Positions 36,656 to 47,241 of a DNA stretch of 51,432 bases are shown one piece after another. Within the stretch, counting starts at the first letter, position 1, and the number at the start of each line of letters is the position of its first letter. The notes under the pieces were generated by a model. The model did no database searches. It saw only the letters and a list, made by a program, of their open reading frames with translations, and was not told the DNA's origin. The stretch covers positions 1 to 51,432 of the forward strand of contig JANXPB010000083.1 of the NCBI GenBank assembly GCA_025357545.1, written 5' to 3'. Source of the stretch: Holophagaceae bacterium (GTDB lineage Bacteria; Acidobacteriota; Holophagae; Holophagales; Holophagaceae). Both the position numbers and the translations under genes were made by a program.

Positions 36656-37279
36656 TTGACTAAAAAGCGAAAACAAAGCGAAGATATTCGGGTGTACCCC
36701 GCCCGCACCTACGAACCCCGCTGCTCTGATCAGACCATTCTGCACCGCTGTGTCTCGCGGTTCTGGCCCCGCGTGCGCGATACCTGCGAAGCCCATGGCA
36801 GGCCGCTTCCCTCCTTCGTTCATCGCGAGTTTGATGCGTACTTGCGCTGTGGGGATTTGAAATAAGGCTTCGCCCGGATCCACTGCGCCACCTGTGGTCA
36901 CGACCGGCTGGTGCCTTTCTCCTGCAAGGGTCGTGGGTTTTGCCCTTCATGTGGCGGACGGCGGATGTGCGAAGGCGCAACCTGGTTGTGCGAGCGCGTG
37001 TTGCCACCGTTGCCACTGCGGCAATTCGTGCTGAGCCTGCCCAGGGCTCTGCGCTATCTGCTGGCCTACGATTGCAAGCTCTGCCGCGCCGTGGCGAAGA
37101 CGGCCATGCAGGAGATCTTTCGCTTCCAGCGGCTGCAGGCTAGGAAGGCACTGGGCATTGCCTCCACGAGCCAGGCCATCACGGGCGCGGTGCTGGCGGT
37201 ACAGCGGTTCGGCAGCGCGCTGAACCTCAATGTTCACTTTCATGCCCTGGTGCTCGATGGCGTTTATGTCCTGGATGTG
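36656..37279 (+). pseudogene. IS91-family transposase remnant (nonsense codon, 3' truncated)
   Basis: CSDQTILHRCVSRFWPRVRDTCEAHGRPLPSFVHREFDAYLRCGDLK*GFARIHCATCGHDRLVPFSCKGRGFCPSCGGRRM...LPLRQFVLSLPRALRYLLAYD...NLNVHFHALVLDGVYV; in-frame TAA at 36863-36865. Confidence 0.9.
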
Positions 37280-37290
37280 TTCGGAAACGG

Positions 37291-37623
37291 TTGGAGCGGC
37301 TTGCTGAAGTGATGGGTGGTCCTGCGGCGGTACAGGCCTTTGTCCTGGAGTTTCAGGAGGACTGCCGCGCCCGGATTGCGCGCCTCAACTACGCCATCCC
37401 GGCCCTCGATCGCATTGAGATCGAGCGGCAAGCTCATGATTTGAAATCGAATGCGGCCAACCTGGGGCTGCTGGTGCTGACTCAGGCTGCGGCGGTGATG
37501 GAAGCGGAAGCCTTGGAGTCGGAGCCTGGGCGGCTTGTCCGCCTCCATCGCGAGCTCACCGAAGCCTTGGAGGCTGCGATGAAAGACCTCGCTGCCTACT
37601 TCCGTCCAAGTACAAGCGCCTGA
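37291..37623 (+). pseudogene. Hpt (histidine phosphotransfer) domain fragment, probably 5'-truncated
   Basis: ERLAEVMGGPAAVQAFVLEFQEDCRARIARL...IERQAHDLKSNAANLGLLVLTQAAAVMEAEA; Hpt motif HDLKSNAANLG; abuts the IS91 remnant. Confidence 0.65.
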
Positions 37624-37665
37624 TTCTTGCAGGATCCGCAATTTCACAGCCTGGTCGCAAAGACT

Positions 37666-37830
37666 TCAAGGCCCCAGCTTCTCGGGCAGAAAGGCCAGGG
37701 TCTGCGGCCATGCGGTGGCCGCGCCCTTGGCGTTGGCGCCTTTGCGGCCGCTCTGCGGGCGCAGGAAGCCGTGGCCGGCGCCCTCCAGGATGTGCGGTTT
37801 GTAAACCTTGTAGCGCTCCCCCGATAGTTG
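37666..37830 (-). pseudogene. C-terminal remnant of a dienelactone hydrolase-family gene
   Basis: LVQLSGERYKVYKPHILEGAGHGFLRPQSGRKGANAKGAATAWPQTLAFLPEKLGP; only the last ~50 residues are present. Confidence 0.7.
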
Positions 37831-37950
37831 GACAAGTTTGAAGGTTATTATGCATCCCAATCCCCTCTTGCTGGGCGAGATGGAGATTTGGTCTGCGCTG
37901 ATTCGGGCGAGTCGATTCACTTTAACCCTCAACCATCGACCCTCAACCCT

Positions 37951-39579
37951 TCACATCTCCCCCGTCAGCCCCGCCCGCGGGTCGAAATTGATGCCGGCGC
38001 GCTTGACGCTTTGGATGAAGGTGTCCTTGTCCGGGCACTTCATGTAGGCGTCCATGGCGGTGATCTTCTTGTCCTGGATCATGTCGATGAGCACGTCGTT
38101 CATGAGCCGCTGGCCGTAGGCCCGGCCCACCTGCATGGCGCTGGGAATCTGGAAGACTTTGCCCTCGCGCATGAGGTTCGAGATGGCGGGGGTGATGAAG
38201 AGGCTCTCCAGGGCCGCCACCCGGCCGCCGCCGATCTTCTTCAGCAGGACCTGGGAAATGACCGCCTTCAGAGCGTCCGCCAGCATCACGCGGATTTGCT
38301 GTTGGCGGTCCGCGGGGAACTGGTCCACGATGCGGTCGATGGTGCCCACGGCGCTGGAAGTGTGCAGGGTGCCGAAGACCAGATGGCCGGTGATGGCCGT
38401 CTCCAGGGCGATGGCGATGGTTTCGAGATCGCGCATCTCGCCCACCAGGATGATGTCAGGGTCTTCACGCAGGGCGGCCCGCAGCCCGCTCTTGAAACTC
38501 TCGGTATGGGTGTGCACCTCGCGCTGGTTGATGAGGCATTTCTTACGGGGATGCACGAACTCGATGGGGTCCTCGATGGTGAGGATGTGGTCCATGCGCT
38601 GCTGGTTGGCCAAGTCGATGATGGCCGCCAGGGTGGTGGACTTGCCGCTGCCGGTGGGGCCTGTCACCAGGACCAAGCCTTTGGGAAGCAGGGCCAGCTG
38701 GCGGATGGGGTCGGGCAGGCCCAGGCGGTCGGGATCGGGGATCTCGTTGGGAATGACCCGGGCGACGAAGGCCGGTCCTACCCGGTCCTGGAAGAAGTTG
38801 ACCCGCAGCCGGCAGCCGCCCTGCTCGAAGCCGTAGGCGAAATCCCCATCGTTGGTGGCGAGGAATTTCTCCCAGGTCTCCTGGTTGGGCAAGGTGATCA
38901 TGAGCTCCATGAGTTGGGAGGGGCTGAGCACACCGAAATCACCCCGGTCCTCCAGTTCGCCGTTCACCCTGAAAATAGGGACTTCATAACTGCTGCAGTG
39001 GATGTCCGAACCCTTCTCCCGGACCAGGGCCATGAAGAGTTCCAGCGCCAGCGGGTGCAGGGGCCGGTGGGCCGGCGCCACGGCGGGCACGGGCTGGGGA
39101 GCGGGCGCAGGGGCCGGAGCGGGTGTCGGCACGGCGGCCGATGCGTGGACCGGCGCAGGGGCCAGTTCCGTGGCCGGCGGTGGAGCCGGCGCGGCGGGAC
39201 GTGGGGCGGCGGGCCGGTCGCTCTCCAATTCGATGAAACTGATTTCTTGGCCCGCGCCCGCACCGGCGAAGTTCGGCTCGATGGGCTCGGCCTTGAGGCG
39301 GTTGCCGATGGCGGACCTTTCGATGGCGATGCGAAAATTGACCCCGCCCAGCAGGTATTCGAAGGAGATCTGCCCCCGCTGGCCCCAGGTCCCCAGCAGT
39401 TGGGGCGGAATCACCTCCTGGGTGATGTGCTCCAGCATGGTGGGGGGCAGGGCCTGGGCCAGCAGAGGCTGCGTGCCCCCGCCTTGGAATTCGAGGAAGG
39501 GGGGCTGGTTGGGCTCAAGGCGCAGGGCCCGGCTGCCTTTGGTCACAATATGCTGCAGAAGCTTGTCCAGCTGGGCCAT
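37951..39579 (-). CDS. PilT/PilU-like twitching ATPase with extra N-terminal module
   Basis: Walker A GLVLVTGPTGSGKSTTLAAIIDLAN, DPIEFVHPRKKCLINQREVHTHTESFKSGLRAALREDPDIILVGEMRDLETI, HTSSAVGTIDRIVDQFP. Confidence 0.95.
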   Translation of the reverse strand: MAQLDKLLQHIVTKGSRALRLEPNQPPFLEFQGGGTQPLLAQALPPTMLEHITQEVIPPQLLGTWGQRGQISFEYLLGGVNFRIAIERSAIGNRLKAEPIEPNFAGAGAGQEISFIELESDRPAAPRPAAPAPPPATELAPAPVHASAAVPTPAPAPAPAPQPVPAVAPAHRPLHPLALELFMALVREKGSDIHCSSYEVPIFRVNGELEDRGDFGVLSPSQLMELMITLPNQETWEKFLATNDGDFAYGFEQGGCRLRVNFFQDRVGPAFVARVIPNEIPDPDRLGLPDPIRQLALLPKGLVLVTGPTGSGKSTTLAAIIDLANQQRMDHILTIEDPIEFVHPRKKCLINQREVHTHTESFKSGLRAALREDPDIILVGEMRDLETIAIALETAITGHLVFGTLHTSSAVGTIDRIVDQFPADRQQQIRVMLADALKAVISQVLLKKIGGGRVAALESLFITPAISNLMREGKVFQIPSAMQVGRAYGQRLMNDVLIDMIQDKKITAMDAYMKCPDKDTFIQSVKRAGINFDPRAGLTGEM

Positions 39580-39729
39580 CGGGTGTCCTCTGAGATGTCC
39601 GAGAATGCAGCATTCTTACACGACCAGAGCCAAGGTAAACTGAACCTTCCGCACTATCCGCCCAGGGCGGGATCCCACGCCGCGCGATCCCAGGCATGAC
39701 CAACCCGAGGCCACCTTCCGGAGACCTGA

Positions 39730-40887
39730 ATGAACATCCATGAATTCCAAGCCAAGGAACTGATCCGGCAGTACCAGGTAGCCACACCGGACGGGCGCGT
39801 GGCGACGGACGCCGAGGATGCGCGGCAGATCACCAAGGCCTATGGCGGCCAGAGCGTGGTCAAGGCGCAGATCCACGCCGGAGGCCGCGGCAAGGGCGGC
39901 GGCGTGAAGTTCGCAACGGACCCCGACAAGGCCGCCGAGCTCTTCAAGCAGCTGCTGGGCATGAACCTGGTCACCAAGCAGACGGGTCCCGAGGGCCGCC
40001 GGGTGTTCACCGTGTTCATCAGCAACCCCGTGGACATCGAGCGGGAGCTGTACCTGGCCTTGCTGGTGGACCGCGCCACCTCGCGCATCACCATCATGGC
40101 CTCCACTGAAGGCGGTGTGGACATCGAGGAAGTGGCGGAAAAAACCCCTGAAAAAATCACCCGCGTGGCCATTGATCCGGCCGTGGGCATGACGGCCTTC
40201 CAGGCTCGGGAGGTGGCTTTCGCCCTGGGCCTCGAGGGGGACGCCTTCAAGAAGAGCGTAGTGTTCCTGCAGAATCTCTACCGGCTCTTCGTGGAGAAGG
40301 ACTGCTCCATGGTGGAGGTGAATCCCCTGGTGATCACCAAGACCGGGGACGTGACCGCCCTGGACGCCAAGATGGGCTTCGATGACAACGCCCTGTTTCG
40401 CCATCCGGACATCCTGGCCTTCCGCGACCTGAATGAGGAAGCGCCAGAAGAGATCGAAGCCTCCAAGTTCAACCTCAACTTCATCAAGCTCGATGGGACC
40501 ATCGGCTGCATGGTGAACGGCGCCGGGCTGGCCATGGGGACCATGGACATCATCAAGTACCACGGCGGCTCTCCGGCGAACTTCCTGGACGTGGGCGGCA
40601 GCGCCACCGAAGACGCCGTGAAGAACGCCTTCCGCATCATCCTCCAGGACAAGGCCGTCAAGGGCGTGATGGTCAACATTTTCGGCGGCATCATGCGCTG
40701 CGACATCGTGGCCGGCGGCATCGTGAAGGCCGCCAAGGAGATCGGCATCACGGTGCCCGTGGTGGTGCGGCTGGAAGGCACCAACGTCGAAGAGGGCAAG
40801 CGGATCCTCGCTGAAAGCGGCCTCAACCTCATCGTCGCCGACGGCATCAACGACGCCGCCGAGAAGATCGTCGCCGCGACAAAGTGA
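39730..40887 (+). CDS. sucC: Succinyl-CoA ligase beta subunit
   Basis: [74 protein letters not shown]. Confidence 0.97.
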   Translation: MNIHEFQAKELIRQYQVATPDGRVATDAEDARQITKAYGGQSVVKAQIHAGGRGKGGGVKFATDPDKAAELFKQLLGMNLVTKQTGPEGRRVFTVFISNPVDIERELYLALLVDRATSRITIMASTEGGVDIEEVAEKTPEKITRVAIDPAVGMTAFQAREVAFALGLEGDAFKKSVVFLQNLYRLFVEKDCSMVEVNPLVITKTGDVTALDAKMGFDDNALFRHPDILAFRDLNEEAPEEIEASKFNLNFIKLDGTIGCMVNGAGLAMGTMDIIKYHGGSPANFLDVGGSATEDAVKNAFRIILQDKAVKGVMVNIFGGIMRCDIVAGGIVKAAKEIGITVPVVVRLEGTNVEEGKRILAESGLNLIVADGINDAAEKIVAATK

Positions 40888-41318
40888 CGCCCCCACCAGC
40901 GAAGCAAGCCATGACCCAGGAAGAACCCAAAGCCCAGTACGAAGCCCTCTACGACGAGTACCAGGACGTCATGCACCGCGGCGCCTGGAAGCTCGGCTGG
41001 AGCTTCTTCTTCACGATGGTCGGCCTGCTGCCCATGATGTACGTCTTCATCTGGATCGTCGGGCCCACCGGGTGGGAGCGCACGTTCATGCATACCCCCA
41101 AACTCATGTGGTTGGCGGCGCCGTTGAACCTCGGCATCGTCCTCGTGCTGGGCGCCCGCCTCTGGCGCCGCAATCTGGAACTGGACGCCACCAAGCGCAG
41201 CTACCTGGCTCGGTTAAAGGAACTCAAGAAACAGCTGCCGCTGGCGCCACCAACCCCTTCCACACCCGTCCCTGAAAAGGATTGGGAGGGCTTCAGGGAC
41301 GATGGGCTTGAACCTTGA
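40884..41318 (+). CDS. Small membrane protein (2 TM) between sucC and sucD
   Basis: GTGA overlap with the sucC stop; TM segments [19 protein letters not shown] and [20 protein letters not shown]. Confidence 0.7.
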   Translation: MTPPPAKQAMTQEEPKAQYEALYDEYQDVMHRGAWKLGWSFFFTMVGLLPMMYVFIWIVGPTGWERTFMHTPKLMWLAAPLNLGIVLVLGARLWRRNLELDATKRSYLARLKELKKQLPLAPPTPSTPVPEKDWEGFRDDGLEP

Positions 41319-41400
41319 GCCCTCGACAACCCCGCTGCAACCGCTCTCCAATCGGAAATCGCCCAGCATCAACCGTTCCCACTTCTCACCGGAGCCTCCC

Positions 41401-42282
41401 ATGGCTGTTCTCGTCGGCAATCACACCAAACTGATCGTGCAAGGCATCACGGGCCGCGAGGGCCTCTTCCATGCGAAGGGCTGCCGGGACTACGGCACCA
41501 AGGTGGTGGGCGGCGTCACGCCCGGCAAGGGCGGCACCGAAATCGAGGGCTTCCCGGTGTTCAACACCGTGAAGGAAGCCGTCGCCAAGACCGGCGCCAA
41601 CGCAACGATGATCTTCGTTCCGCCTGGCGGCGCCGCAGATGCCATCCTCGAAGCCCTGGACGCTGGCATTGCGCTCATTGTCTGCATCACCGAGGGCATT
41701 CCTGTGCTCGACATGATGAAGGTCAAACGCGTTCTGCCGGACTATCCCGGCAGCCGCCTCATCGGCCCCAACTGCCCCGGCGTCATCACGCCCGGCCAGG
41801 CCAAGATCGGCATCATGCCCGGCCGCATCCACCTGGCGGGGAACGTGGGCGTGGTGAGCCGCTCCGGCACCCTGACCTACGAAGCTGTGGGCCAGCTCAC
41901 GGCCCTGGGCATCGGCCAAAGCACCTGCATCGGCATCGGCGGCGATCCCATCAACGGCACTAGCCACATCGACGCGCTGGAGCTCTTCAACAGTGATCCC
42001 GACACCCACGCGGTCATCATGATTGGCGAGATCGGCGGCAGCGCCGAGGAGGAGGCCGCCGCCTGGGTGAAGGCGAACATGAAGAAGCCCGTGGTGGCCT
42101 TCATCGCAGGCCAAACGGCGCCGCCGGGCCGTCGCATGGGCCACGCAGGCGCCATCATCAGTGGTGGCCACGGCACCGCCGCCGAAAAGATGAAGGCCCT
42201 GGAAGCCGCGGGTATCACCGTGGTGCAGAGCCCCGCGGACATGGGCTCCGCCATGGCGAAGCGCTTGCAAGCGAAGGCCTGA
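41401..42282 (+). CDS. sucD: Succinyl-CoA ligase alpha subunit
   Basis: [67 protein letters not shown]. Confidence 0.97.
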   Translation: MAVLVGNHTKLIVQGITGREGLFHAKGCRDYGTKVVGGVTPGKGGTEIEGFPVFNTVKEAVAKTGANATMIFVPPGGAADAILEALDAGIALIVCITEGIPVLDMMKVKRVLPDYPGSRLIGPNCPGVITPGQAKIGIMPGRIHLAGNVGVVSRSGTLTYEAVGQLTALGIGQSTCIGIGGDPINGTSHIDALELFNSDPDTHAVIMIGEIGGSAEEEAAAWVKANMKKPVVAFIAGQTAPPGRRMGHAGAIISGGHGTAAEKMKALEAAGITVVQSPADMGSAMAKRLQAKA

Positions 42283-42325
42283 TCCGAGCGATCCGAAACC
42301 ACCTGTCCCGAACTGGGCAAAGCAA

Positions 42326-42360
42326 AAGGCCCCGGCGGAGTTTCCACCGGGGCCTTAGTT
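42326..42360. terminator. Hairpin terminator after sucD (possibly bidirectional)
   Basis: aaggccccgg...ccggggcctt followed by agtt, preceded by an A run; sits between convergent genes. Confidence 0.75.
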
Positions 42361-42379
42361 CAATCGGCGTGGCTCGAGC

Positions 42380-43771
42380 CTATTGGAACAGATCCGCCGT
42401 GGCGAAGAAGGGCTGCGGGCCGTCGCTGTTCGTGCCGCCAGCGACGAATACCTTGCCATTGCCCAGCAGCACCGCCGTGTGACTCCGCTTGGTGGACCTC
42501 AAGGAAGCGGAAGGCGAGAAAATCCCGGCGACGGGATCGTAGAGCTCCGAAGTGCCCAGCACTACGCCGGAAGCGGTGAAACCGCCCACCACCAGGATCT
42601 GCCCGCTGGGAAGGGCAGTGGCGGTGAGGTCGGAGCGAGGCGAGGCCATGGAGGCGGCGGCGGTGAAGGTCCCTGCGGCAGGGTCGTAGAGCTCGCAGCT
42701 GCTCTGGATTGGTGTGGCGGAACCGTTGAGGCCTCCAGTGACCAGCACCTTGCCGTTGGGAAGCAAGGCCGCGGCCAGTTCGCTGCGGCCAGCGGCCATG
42801 GCGCCCGTGGCGGTGAAGGTGCCCACGGCAGGGTCGTACAGCTCGGCGGCGGTGGGGAAGGCGGCGTTCTGCCTTCCGCCCGCCAGCAGCACCTTGCCAT
42901 TCCCCAGCAGGACCGCGACATGGTAGTAGCGTCCAGAGGTCATGGTTCCGGTCAGGGTGAAGATGCCCGTGGCCGGATCGTAGAGTTCAGCGCTGGCCAG
43001 GGTCAAGGCATTCGTGGCGCCGGCGGCGATCAGGACCTTGCCGTTGGGCAGCAGGGTGGCGGTATGGAGGTAGCGGGCCACATTCAGATTGCCCGTGGGC
43101 GTGAACACGCCAGTCGCCGGGTCGTAGAGTTCCGCGTTGGCGATGGCATTGCCTGGGCCGGAGGAGTAGCCGCCTGCCACCAGGACCTTGCCGTTCGGCA
43201 GGGCCGTGGCGGAGTGGTAGTAGCGGCTGACCGGCAGCGACCCAGTGGCGGAGAAAGTTCCGGCGCCGGGATCATAGACCTCGGCGCTGGCCATGGACGC
43301 GCCGTTGTAGCCGCCCGCCTGGAGGACTTTGCCATTGGCCATCAGGGTCGAAGTGTAGACGTAGCGACCGGCCACCATGGAGCCCGTGGCGGAGAAGGCA
43401 CCTTGGGCGTTGACCCGGAGAGAGAGGGCGGCCGTCGTGCTGCCGGCGGAGTTCTGGGCCGTGACTGTGAAGGTGGCGGGCGGGGCCATGGCCGTGGGGG
43501 TGCCCGTGATGATGCCGCTGGCGCTGTTCAGGCCCAGGCCCGAGGGCAGGGCCGGGGCGACCGAGTAGGACGCGACCGCACCGCCACCGCTGGAGGGATT
43601 GTTGGCGGCGATGGCCGTCCCCAGCGTGTAGGTGGCCGGATTGGCCGAATAGGTCAGGCCGGTGGGCGCTGCCAAGGTTGGGCCGGAGCTGTAGCCGTTG
43701 CTGCTTCCACTGCAGCCGAGGTAAAGGCCGAGGAGGGTCAGTGCCAATCCGGATGAAAAGGTGCTGTTCAT
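42380..43771 (-). CDS. Kelch-repeat lipoprotein with N-terminal putative Ig-like domain
   Basis: Lipobox LGLYLGCSG; GLGLNSASGIITGTPTAMAPPATFTVTAQNSAGS; repeated (L)LPNGKVL(V/I)AGG...AELYDPA.G.FT.TG units. Confidence 0.92.
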   Translation of the reverse strand: MNSTFSSGLALTLLGLYLGCSGSSNGYSSGPTLAAPTGLTYSANPATYTLGTAIAANNPSSGGGAVASYSVAPALPSGLGLNSASGIITGTPTAMAPPATFTVTAQNSAGSTTAALSLRVNAQGAFSATGSMVAGRYVYTSTLMANGKVLQAGGYNGASMASAEVYDPGAGTFSATGSLPVSRYYHSATALPNGKVLVAGGYSSGPGNAIANAELYDPATGVFTPTGNLNVARYLHTATLLPNGKVLIAAGATNALTLASAELYDPATGIFTLTGTMTSGRYYHVAVLLGNGKVLLAGGRQNAAFPTAAELYDPAVGTFTATGAMAAGRSELAAALLPNGKVLVTGGLNGSATPIQSSCELYDPAAGTFTAAASMASPRSDLTATALPSGQILVVGGFTASGVVLGTSELYDPVAGIFSPSASLRSTKRSHTAVLLGNGKVFVAGGTNSDGPQPFFATADLFQ

Positions 43772-43901
43772 GATGAATTTCTCCAAGTTGGATCGAGAAT
43801 GGCTAAGGCAAATCAAACATCCGAGCCGGAGGCAGGTCAAGCGGAACCTGCCAGCGTGGAGATGGGTTCGCCAAGCTTGGCGGTGGATCCGGAGCGGCCC
43901 T

Positions 43902-44462
43902 TCAGAGCGCGGACAAGTACCGCTGCCGGATCACTTCAAGGTGGTGCAACTCGTGCCCGGCCATGTGGAAGGCCAGGCCGCGCACGGTGGCGCCGTAGCC
44001 ATTCACCTCGCCCCGCCGGGCCCAGGCCTGGGGATTCAGCCCTTGGAAGAAGGCCACCGTGGCGCTGCGGGTGACGCGCAGCTCTTCAAGCAGATCGGCA
44101 AGGGAACGCGCCTCGAAGTGGGCCTGGGCCACGTAGAGGTTTTCATCAAATCCCGGCAGGGGTTTGGAGTCTCCCCGGGCCACGCACAGGGCGCGGTACA
44201 GGAAGATCCGTTCGTCGTCCACGAGGTGGCCGATGATCTGCTTGAGGGTCCACTTCCCAGGCGCGTAGGCGAAGCGGCCCGCGAATTCCTCCGGGACCCT
44301 TTCCATCAAGCTCCCGGTGGCGGAGGCTTGGGCCGCGAGGATGGACACGATGTCGTCACCCGAGACCCGGTCGATATCGGCCTGCGCGTAGGCCGCGAAT
44401 TCACCCGCGAGCGGTCTTCCGGAAATGGGCATGGTCGCGCCTCCGAAACGAGTATCCGCCAT
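43902..44462 (-). CDS. DinB-family protein
   Basis: YAPGKWTLKQIIGHLVDDERIFLYRALCVARGD...LAFHMAGHELHHLEVIRQRYL. Confidence 0.9.
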   Translation of the reverse strand: MADTRFGGATMPISGRPLAGEFAAYAQADIDRVSGDDIVSILAAQASATGSLMERVPEEFAGRFAYAPGKWTLKQIIGHLVDDERIFLYRALCVARGDSKPLPGFDENLYVAQAHFEARSLADLLEELRVTRSATVAFFQGLNPQAWARRGEVNGYGATVRGLAFHMAGHELHHLEVIRQRYLSAL

Positions 44463-44615
44463 GGCAGTCAGGGGTTCCAGCAGGCGCTGGTTCGGCGGAA
44501 CCGAGCTCAGCCCGCGCTTCTAGGAGAAGCGGTTGAAGGCTTGGTGGGCGGTTCGAAGCCCGACCGCCCCTCAAGATGCGCGCGCCCTTGGCGCACCGTT
44601 ATGTTTAGGCCAAGC

Positions 44616-45632
44616 TCAGGGACCCCCTTCGATGGCCCGCGTCAGGGCTTCCGGCCACCTTGGTAGCTTTAAGCCCGTCGCCTTCTCCTCGACCTCCGCA
44701 GCCTCGTTCCAAGTCCGGTAGAGGGTGGGCAGGTCCTGGAACATGCGCAGCAGCCGGGCGCGGCCCAAGCGCAGTTCGATGAGGCAGGCCATTCGCCATC
44801 CCACCGTGTACCAGGGCCCCTGGATACCGTAATAGGTGGCGGCTTCCGCAGCGGCCGCGTCTCCTTTGAGCGACCCATCGAGAACCCTTTGGAAGAAGCT
44901 TGCAAGCCGATCGAAGTCATCGGGGAACTTGGCCATGTCCTGGTCCCATCGCGCCCGGTCCGCTGCCGGGCTCGTGGCGTGCGGATGCACGCCAGGCCCT
45001 CCCGCTGCCGCCAGCATGGCGAAACCCTCGCCGAAGGCGCCGGTCCACTTCTGGGCCTGAAGCACCGGTTCGGCCAGGCCGACGTCGGAGTGGAGGGGCT
45101 TCAAGGTCCCGTAGCCAATATGGTGGAATTCGTGGGCCAGGACATTGCCTTCCTGGGCGGCGCTGCGTTCGGGGTTCAGGAAGACGAAGATGGCGGGGTC
45201 CTTATCCAGCTCGAACACGAAAGAATTGTCCCGGGGTTTGATGACGGGATAGATGGTGGCCTGGATGCGCGCGCCGGCGGGCAGGTAGTCCAGGGCCCGC
45301 TGGGCGGAGGCGCCAAGGTCGATCGTCCGCCACTCCGCCAAGGCCTTCCGCAGCGCCGGCGCGCGCTGCAGCAGGTCGTCACCCAGAACGAAGGTTTTGA
45401 AGGCCGCGTTCTCGAAGGGCCGCTTCATGGCGGTCTCGCGGCGCTTCAATCGCCGGTAGCCGGCGGTGGCGAAGAGCCTGTTCCAATCGGCTTCCACTGG
45501 CGTCCGGCCCTGGACCCGGAGCTCGAGAATGGCCAGCACGGCGTCGGCCTCCGCTGCATCGATGCTCACCCTGAAAGCTCCCGCCGGAGGATTGGCCTGG
45601 AGCTGGATGGCGTTGGCAAGGAGCCAGAACAT
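44616..45632 (-). CDS. Putative Zn-dependent protease (DUF5700-like)
   Basis: NVLAHEFHHIGYG metal-binding motif; intact ORF. Confidence 0.65.
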   Translation of the reverse strand: MFWLLANAIQLQANPPAGAFRVSIDAAEADAVLAILELRVQGRTPVEADWNRLFATAGYRRLKRRETAMKRPFENAAFKTFVLGDDLLQRAPALRKALAEWRTIDLGASAQRALDYLPAGARIQATIYPVIKPRDNSFVFELDKDPAIFVFLNPERSAAQEGNVLAHEFHHIGYGTLKPLHSDVGLAEPVLQAQKWTGAFGEGFAMLAAAGGPGVHPHATSPAADRARWDQDMAKFPDDFDRLASFFQRVLDGSLKGDAAAAEAATYYGIQGPWYTVGWRMACLIELRLGRARLLRMFQDLPTLYRTWNEAAEVEEKATGLKLPRWPEALTRAIEGGP

Positions 45633-45798
45633 GGGGTCTCCAAAACGAGGGCATAAACATACGAAGACTATCGTAGATACGCCTCACCGCCTATTTTAAG
45701 CCCTGGTCCCCGCTGGAAGGACTCCAGAGGCCCCGGTTCCACAGACCAATGGCGTCCCTTCGCGCCCCCATCGGTATCCTTGGTCTTTGGAGGCTTCA

Positions 45799-46257
45799 AT
45801 GCTCATCTCCCGGGAAATGGTGTTGCAGCAGGACATCGGGTTGAACGCCACGCTCTTCGGTGGCGGCATGATGTCGCGCATGGATAAGTCTGCGGGCATC
45901 TGTGCAGGCCTGGTGAGCCACAACCGGGTCTTCGTGACCCTCAAGGTGTCTGAGTTGTTCTTCCACAGCCCCGTCCGGGCTGGCGACATCATGGAGTTCT
46001 ACGCCACCGTGACCCGGGCTGGGAACACATCCATCACCATCCAGCTGGAAGTGCGGGTCTACAGCCCCGTCAGCAACGCCCGCCGGGATGTTACTTCCGG
46101 GGAATTCGTCATGGTGGCCACGGACGACAACAGCCGCCCGGAACCCATCCTCTGGAAGCCCGAGATGCTGAAGGAGGCGAGCCCTGCGGCGGAAGTGCAG
46201 CACAGGGATGCGACCGGCGCGGCCCCGGCCAGGAAGGGCGGCCGGAAAAAGGCTTGA
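45799..46257 (+). CDS. Acyl-CoA thioesterase (hotdog fold)
   Basis: LNATLFGGGMMSRMDKSAGICAGLVSHNRVFVTLKVSELFFHSPVRAGDIMEFYATVTRAGNTSITI. Confidence 0.85.
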   Translation: MLISREMVLQQDIGLNATLFGGGMMSRMDKSAGICAGLVSHNRVFVTLKVSELFFHSPVRAGDIMEFYATVTRAGNTSITIQLEVRVYSPVSNARRDVTSGEFVMVATDDNSRPEPILWKPEMLKEASPAAEVQHRDATGAAPARKGGRKKA

Positions 46258-46347
46258 GGGGCGTTCTGATGGCAGAATGAACTCCCCAACCACCTTTCGC
46301 CTGCCCGGCCGGCGATTCCGCGTCGAGGCCGCTTTTCCCTGAGTCCC

Positions 46348-47241
46348 ATGACCGATCTCATTCCAGCCCACCTCGATCATCGCCGTCTCTGGTCGGACTT
46401 CGACTACTGCTACCCGGTGATCTCGCGCCGGTCCAAGGGAGTCAGCCTGGGCGTGAACCTGAATCCGGACAAGGTCTGCAATTTCGACTGTGTGTACTGC
46501 GAGGTGGACCGCACCACGCCCGGCAAGCGGCGCGATATCGACCTGGACCAGTTGGAGCGGGAGATGGCGGCGCTGCTGGATCTGACTCTGGATGGAACCC
46601 TGTTCCAGGCCGCACCTTTCGATTCTGCGTTACCGGAGCACCGGCGCCTCAACGACATCGCCTTCAGCGGCGACGGCGAACCCACCACCGCCAAGGAATT
46701 CGCCGAGGCCGTGGAACGCATCGCCCATTTGAAATGGCAGCGGGGGCTGGCGGATGTGAAGCTCGTGCTTATCACCGATTCCAGCCGTCTCCAGGCCCGG
46801 GAGGTGGTGCAGGGCCTGGACACGCTCATGGCCAACAATGGCGAGATCTGGGCCAAGCTAGATGCGGGCACCGAGGCCTACTACCAGGAGATCAACCGGA
46901 CTGCGCTCCCATTCAGCCGTATCCTCGAAAATATTGAAATTACCGCTCGCCTTCGGCCCATCACGATCCAGTCCCTCTTCCTGAGCTGGAAGGGGCAGGG
47001 CCCTTCCACCGAGGAGATCGCCGCCTACTGCGAGCGCCTGCGGGACATCCGCGCCCTGGGCGGCCAACTCCAGGGCATCCAGCTCTACACCGTGGCCCGG
47101 CCCACGCCGGAACCCGAGGCGAGACCGCTCACCCGGGGACAGTTGGACACTCTGTCGACGCAGGTCCGGGCCTCACTGCCGGACGTGGCGATCGAGGTGT
47201 TCTACGGCCCCGAGGGCCCGGAGGGACATCCACTTGCTTGA
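46348..47241 (+). CDS. Radical SAM protein
   Basis: CNFDCVYCEVD 4Fe-4S motif (CxxxCxxC); IAFSGDGEPTT. Confidence 0.9.
   Translation: MTDLIPAHLDHRRLWSDFDYCYPVISRRSKGVSLGVNLNPDKVCNFDCVYCEVDRTTPGKRRDIDLDQLEREMAALLDLTLDGTLFQAAPFDSALPEHRRLNDIAFSGDGEPTTAKEFAEAVERIAHLKWQRGLADVKLVLITDSSRLQAREVVQGLDTLMANNGEIWAKLDAGTEAYYQEINRTALPFSRILENIEITARLRPITIQSLFLSWKGQGPSTEEIAAYCERLRDIRALGGQLQGIQLYTVARPTPEPEARPLTRGQLDTLSTQVRASLPDVAIEVFYGPEGPEGHPLA

Noticed and set aside
37828-39699. 623-aa plus-strand ORF
   Set aside because: Antisense to the PilT-like gene; no recognisable domain, His/Gly/Arg-rich composition of shadow ORFs.
42383-43756. 457-aa plus-strand ORF
   Set aside because: Antisense to the kelch-repeat gene; its repetitiveness only mirrors the kelch DNA repeats.
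42380-43771. Long-period DNA repeats
   Set aside because: Fully explained by tandem kelch units of the encoded protein.
44545-44575. Hairpin gggcggt...accgccc as an ncRNA or terminator
   Set aside because: Short stem, 10-nt loop, no T run; not distinguishable from chance in high-GC sequence.
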